This document shows, piece after piece, positions 40,431 to 42,589 of a stretch of 42,589 bases of DNA (its first letter is position 1; every line of letters starts with the position of its first letter). The stretch is from Coriobacteriia bacterium (GTDB taxonomy: Bacteria > Actinomycetota > Coriobacteriia > Anaerosomatales > Anaerosomataceae), in the NCBI GenBank assembly GCA_016933785.1, contig JAFGAG010000062.1:1-42589 (forward strand), given 5' to 3'. A program made the position numbers and the translations under genes. The notes beneath the pieces were generated by a model that was given only the letters and a program-made list of their open reading frames with translations, had not been told where the DNA came from and searched no databases.

Positions 40431-41786
40431 ATGGACACGTTCTTCAAGTTCAACGAGCGAGGCACGACACTCAAGACGGAGATCCTCGCAGGTGTGGTCA
40501 CGTTCATGACCATGGCGTACATCATCTTCGTCAACCCGGGCATCCTTTCCGCGGCGTTCGGCGATGCCGGCGCCGAGTGGATCCCGGCCCTGGCCACGGC
40601 GACGGCTCTGGGCGCCGCCCTCATGTGCCTCGCGATGGGGCTCATCGCGAACCGCCCGCTCGCGCTGGCCTCAGGCATGGGCCTGAACGCCGTCGTCGCG
40701 TTCAGCATCATCCTGGGTGCTGGTGTACCGTGGCAGGTAGGCATGTCGGTGGTGTTCGTCGAGGGCATCGTGATCCTGCTGCTCGTGATGACCGGCCTGC
40801 GCGAGGCGATCATGAACGCGATCCCGATCAACCTGAAGCGCGCGATCGGCGTCGGCATCGGTCTGTTCATCACCTTCATCGGACTCGTCGATGGTGGACT
40901 CGTGACCGCCAACCCGGCCACTCTCGTGCAGCTCGGCGACTTCAGTAATCCCGCCGTGTGGGTCACTCTGATCGGCCTCGTGGCGATCTTCGCCTTCATG
41001 GCCCTCAAGGTTAAGGGTGACATCCTGTGGGGTATTCTGGTCGCCGCCGTGGCCGCACTCATCTTCAAGGTGACGACCCTGCCGACCAGCGTCTTCGCAA
41101 TGCCCGATTTCGCCACGTTCTGGGCACCGTTCCAGACCCCCGAGGGCACTGACTCGATCGCACTCCTGCAGGTCTTCACTCCGACGCTGCTGCTCTTTGT
41201 GTTCGCGGTCATGCTGACCGACTTCTTCGACACCATGGGAACTGTGCTCTCCGTGGGCGAACAGGCCGGCTTTGTGGAGAAGGACGGCACGGTCCCCGGC
41301 ATCCGCAACATCCTTGCGGTCGACTCCGCGGCCGCTGCCGTGGGTGGTCTGTTCGGCGCGAGCTCCATCACCACGTACATCGAGTCAGCCGCAGGCGTTG
41401 CCGAGGGCGGGCGCACGGGTCTCACCTCGGTCGTCACCGGCCTGCTCTTCGCGCTGACGGTGTTCTTCACGCCGGTCATCGCCATGATCGGAGGCTCGAC
41501 CTCCATAACCGCCGGTGCGCTCATCGTGGTCGGCTTCCTGATGATGACCAACATCAAGGAGATCCCCTGGGACGACTTCGAGAACGCGTTCCCGGCATTC
41601 CTGGTGATCGTCGGTATTCCGCTCACATACAACATCAGCTACGGCATCGGCCTCGGCTTCATCAGCTACGTGCTCATCAAGCTGCTCCATGGCAAGGGCA
41701 AAGACATCCACTGGCTGATGTATGTCGTAAGCGTGCTCTTCGTCGTCGCCTTCGTCCTGCCCAGCATCCAGGCTGCGATCGGGTAG
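40431..41786 (+). CDS. NCS2-type purine (guanine/hypoxanthine/adenine) permease, AzgA-like
   Basis: The 451-residue membrane protein is an AzgA/PbuG-like purine-proton symporter. Signatures are FFKFNERGTTLKTEILAG, VTFMTMAYIIFVNP, ALASGMGLNA, a charged MLTDFFDTMGT segment and the AGVAEGGRTGLTSVVTG loop, with about 12-14 hydrophobic helices. ATG 40431 has AGAAGGG about eight nt upstream; upstream in-frame codons give a hydrophilic, unlikely N-terminus. A uracil permease gene starts nine nt after its stop, so the two form a nucleobase-uptake pair following dut. The exact purine specificity cannot be read from sequence. Confidence 0.92.
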   Translation: MDTFFKFNERGTTLKTEILAGVVTFMTMAYIIFVNPGILSAAFGDAGAEWIPALATATALGAALMCLAMGLIANRPLALASGMGLNAVVAFSIILGAGVPWQVGMSVVFVEGIVILLLVMTGLREAIMNAIPINLKRAIGVGIGLFITFIGLVDGGLVTANPATLVQLGDFSNPAVWVTLIGLVAIFAFMALKVKGDILWGILVAAVAALIFKVTTLPTSVFAMPDFATFWAPFQTPEGTDSIALLQVFTPTLLLFVFAVMLTDFFDTMGTVLSVGEQAGFVEKDGTVPGIRNILAVDSAAAAVGGLFGASSITTYIESAAGVAEGGRTGLTSVVTGLLFALTVFFTPVIAMIGGSTSITAGALIVVGFLMMTNIKEIPWDDFENAFPAFLVIVGIPLTYNISYGIGLGFISYVLIKLLHGKGKDIHWLMYVVSVLFVVAFVLPSIQAAIG

Positions 41787-41795
41787 GGGGCACAC

Positions 41796-42589
41796 GTGGC
41801 ACAACGCACGATTCAGACTGACGAGAAACTGCCAGTACTTCAGGCGATTCCCCTGGCGCTGCAACACCTCATGGCCATGTTCGGGGCCACGGTCCTCGTC
41901 CCGCTTCTCACCGGCCTCGATCCGTCGCTGGCCATCATGACCTCGGGCGCGGGCACGATCCTGTACCTCATCCTCACGAAGAACAAGATCCCGAGCTACC
42001 TTGGGTCCTCGTTCGCCTTCATTGGCCCGATCGCCGCAGTGGCGGCCACCAGGGGCATCCCCGCCGCACTCGGCGGTCTGGTGGTCGGCGGCCTGCTGTA
42101 TGTCGTCGTCGCCCTCGTCATCAAGGGATTCGGCACAGGTTGGATCAACAAGGTCCTGCCGCCGGCGCTCGTCGGGGCGGTCGTGATAGTCATAGGCCTC
42201 GGCCTTGCCGGTGTGGCGGTCGGCATGGCAACCAAGGGGGCCGGAGACGCGTTCGACATCAAGAACCTCCTTGTGGCAGGCGTGACCCTTGGTGCCGCGA
42301 TCGCGTTCTCCAGCTACTTCAAGGGCTTCCTGTCGACGATTCCCGTGCTCCTGGGAATCGTCGTCGGCTACGTGTTCGCCGCCTTCATGGGCATGGTGCA
42401 GTTCCAGCCCGTACTCGATGCGGCATGGGTAGGCCTTCCTACACTGGTGTTCCCAGAGTGGGACCTTGGCGCGATTCTGATCATCGCACCGGTGGCGCTC
42501 GTGGTGATCATCGAGCACATCGGCCATCTGCTCGTCGTGCAGGAGATCGTCGGCAAGGACTTCACACCATTGCTGCCCGAATCGCTCGC
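41796..42589 (+). CDS. Uracil/xanthine permease (UraA-like), 3' truncated by window edge
   Basis: The 264 visible codons encode the first part of an NCS2 nucleobase transporter. The start reads VAQRTIQTDEKLPVLQAIPL, followed by the family signature QHLMAMFGATVLVPLLTGL, then YLGSSFAFIGPI and LPPALVGAVVIVIGLGL. A conserved IIEHIGHLLVVQEIVGKDF region lies at the truncated end, where the substrate-binding Glu and His sit in UraA-type proteins. GTG 41796 has GGGTAGGGGG five nt upstream. UraA is preferred over a xanthine carrier because of the QHLMAMFGATVLVP signature, but specificity is inferred. The stop lies outside the window. Confidence 0.9.
   Translation, partial: MAQRTIQTDEKLPVLQAIPLALQHLMAMFGATVLVPLLTGLDPSLAIMTSGAGTILYLILTKNKIPSYLGSSFAFIGPIAAVAATRGIPAALGGLVVGGLLYVVVALVIKGFGTGWINKVLPPALVGAVVIVIGLGLAGVAVGMATKGAGDAFDIKNLLVAGVTLGAAIAFSSYFKGFLSTIPVLLGIVVGYVFAAFMGMVQFQPVLDAAWVGLPTLVFPEWDLGAILIIAPVALVVIIEHIGHLLVVQEIVGKDFTPLLPESL

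Overview
The window is a gene-dense, high-GC bacterial chromosome segment. Third codon positions are mostly G or C, and GTG and TTG starts are frequent. Forty-four protein genes are supported, all on the + strand except lexA. The first (rimP) and last (uracil permease) are cut by the window edges. I found no tRNA, rRNA, insertion sequence, phage gene or CRISPR array. Three features point to a Gram-positive, Actinomycetota-type organism, most plausibly Coriobacteriia-like: LexA boxes of the Bacillus/actinobacterial form (CGAAC-N4-GTTCG), RNase J together with RNase Y, and SpoVS plus a YneA-like gene beside lexA. The taxonomic placement is inference, not proof.

Layout. (1) 1-7321: a tightly coupled translation operon, rimP-nusA-ylxR-infB-rbfA-nrnA-truB-ribF, with six 4-nt start/stop overlaps. 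(2) 7364-11350: rpsO, pnp and an M16 peptidase, separated by strong hairpins that lack U-tracts. (3) 11364-20598: dapB-lysC-dapA (lysine/diaminopimelate), RNase J, uppP, ftsK, a RodZ-like gene and yajQ. (4) 20605-26147: rimO-pgsA-cinA-thpR-recA-recX, with an SOS promoter before recA. (5) 26148-26502: a 355-nt gene-free stretch holding a promoter and several good hairpins, then rny. (6) 28080-31794: a strong terminator, an unassigned GHKL ATPase, spoVS, a PHP phosphoesterase and miaB. (7) 31843-37595: a MEMO-AMMECR1 fusion, miaA, dapF, dapL, hflX. (8) 37621-40234: lexA, divergent from a YneA-like LysM membrane protein with three LexA boxes between them, then nrdR (paired NrdR-like boxes), a small thioredoxin-fold protein and dut. 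(9) 40431-end: purine and uracil permeases.

How the genes work together. Most of the window serves translation and RNA turnover: initiation factor 2, ribosome maturation, tRNA and S12 modification, PNPase, RNase J, RNase Y and NrnA. The diaminopimelate route is nearly complete: lysC, dapA, dapB, dapL and dapF, the aminotransferase variant that needs no acylated intermediates. It feeds lysine and peptidoglycan synthesis, with uppP recycling the lipid carrier and ftsK/RodZ-like acting in division and shape. recA, recX, lexA and the YneA-like gene form an SOS circuit, and nrdR, dut and the permeases handle nucleotide supply. Gene order strongly resembles the Bacillus subtilis rimP-to-miaB region, with a few informative losses and replacements.

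The points most worth a second look are the GHKL ATPase sitting where Bacillus has ymdB (between rny and spoVS), the structured leader or small RNA before rny, the zinc-finger-like tail on NusA, and the three-box LexA switch between lexA and the YneA-like gene.
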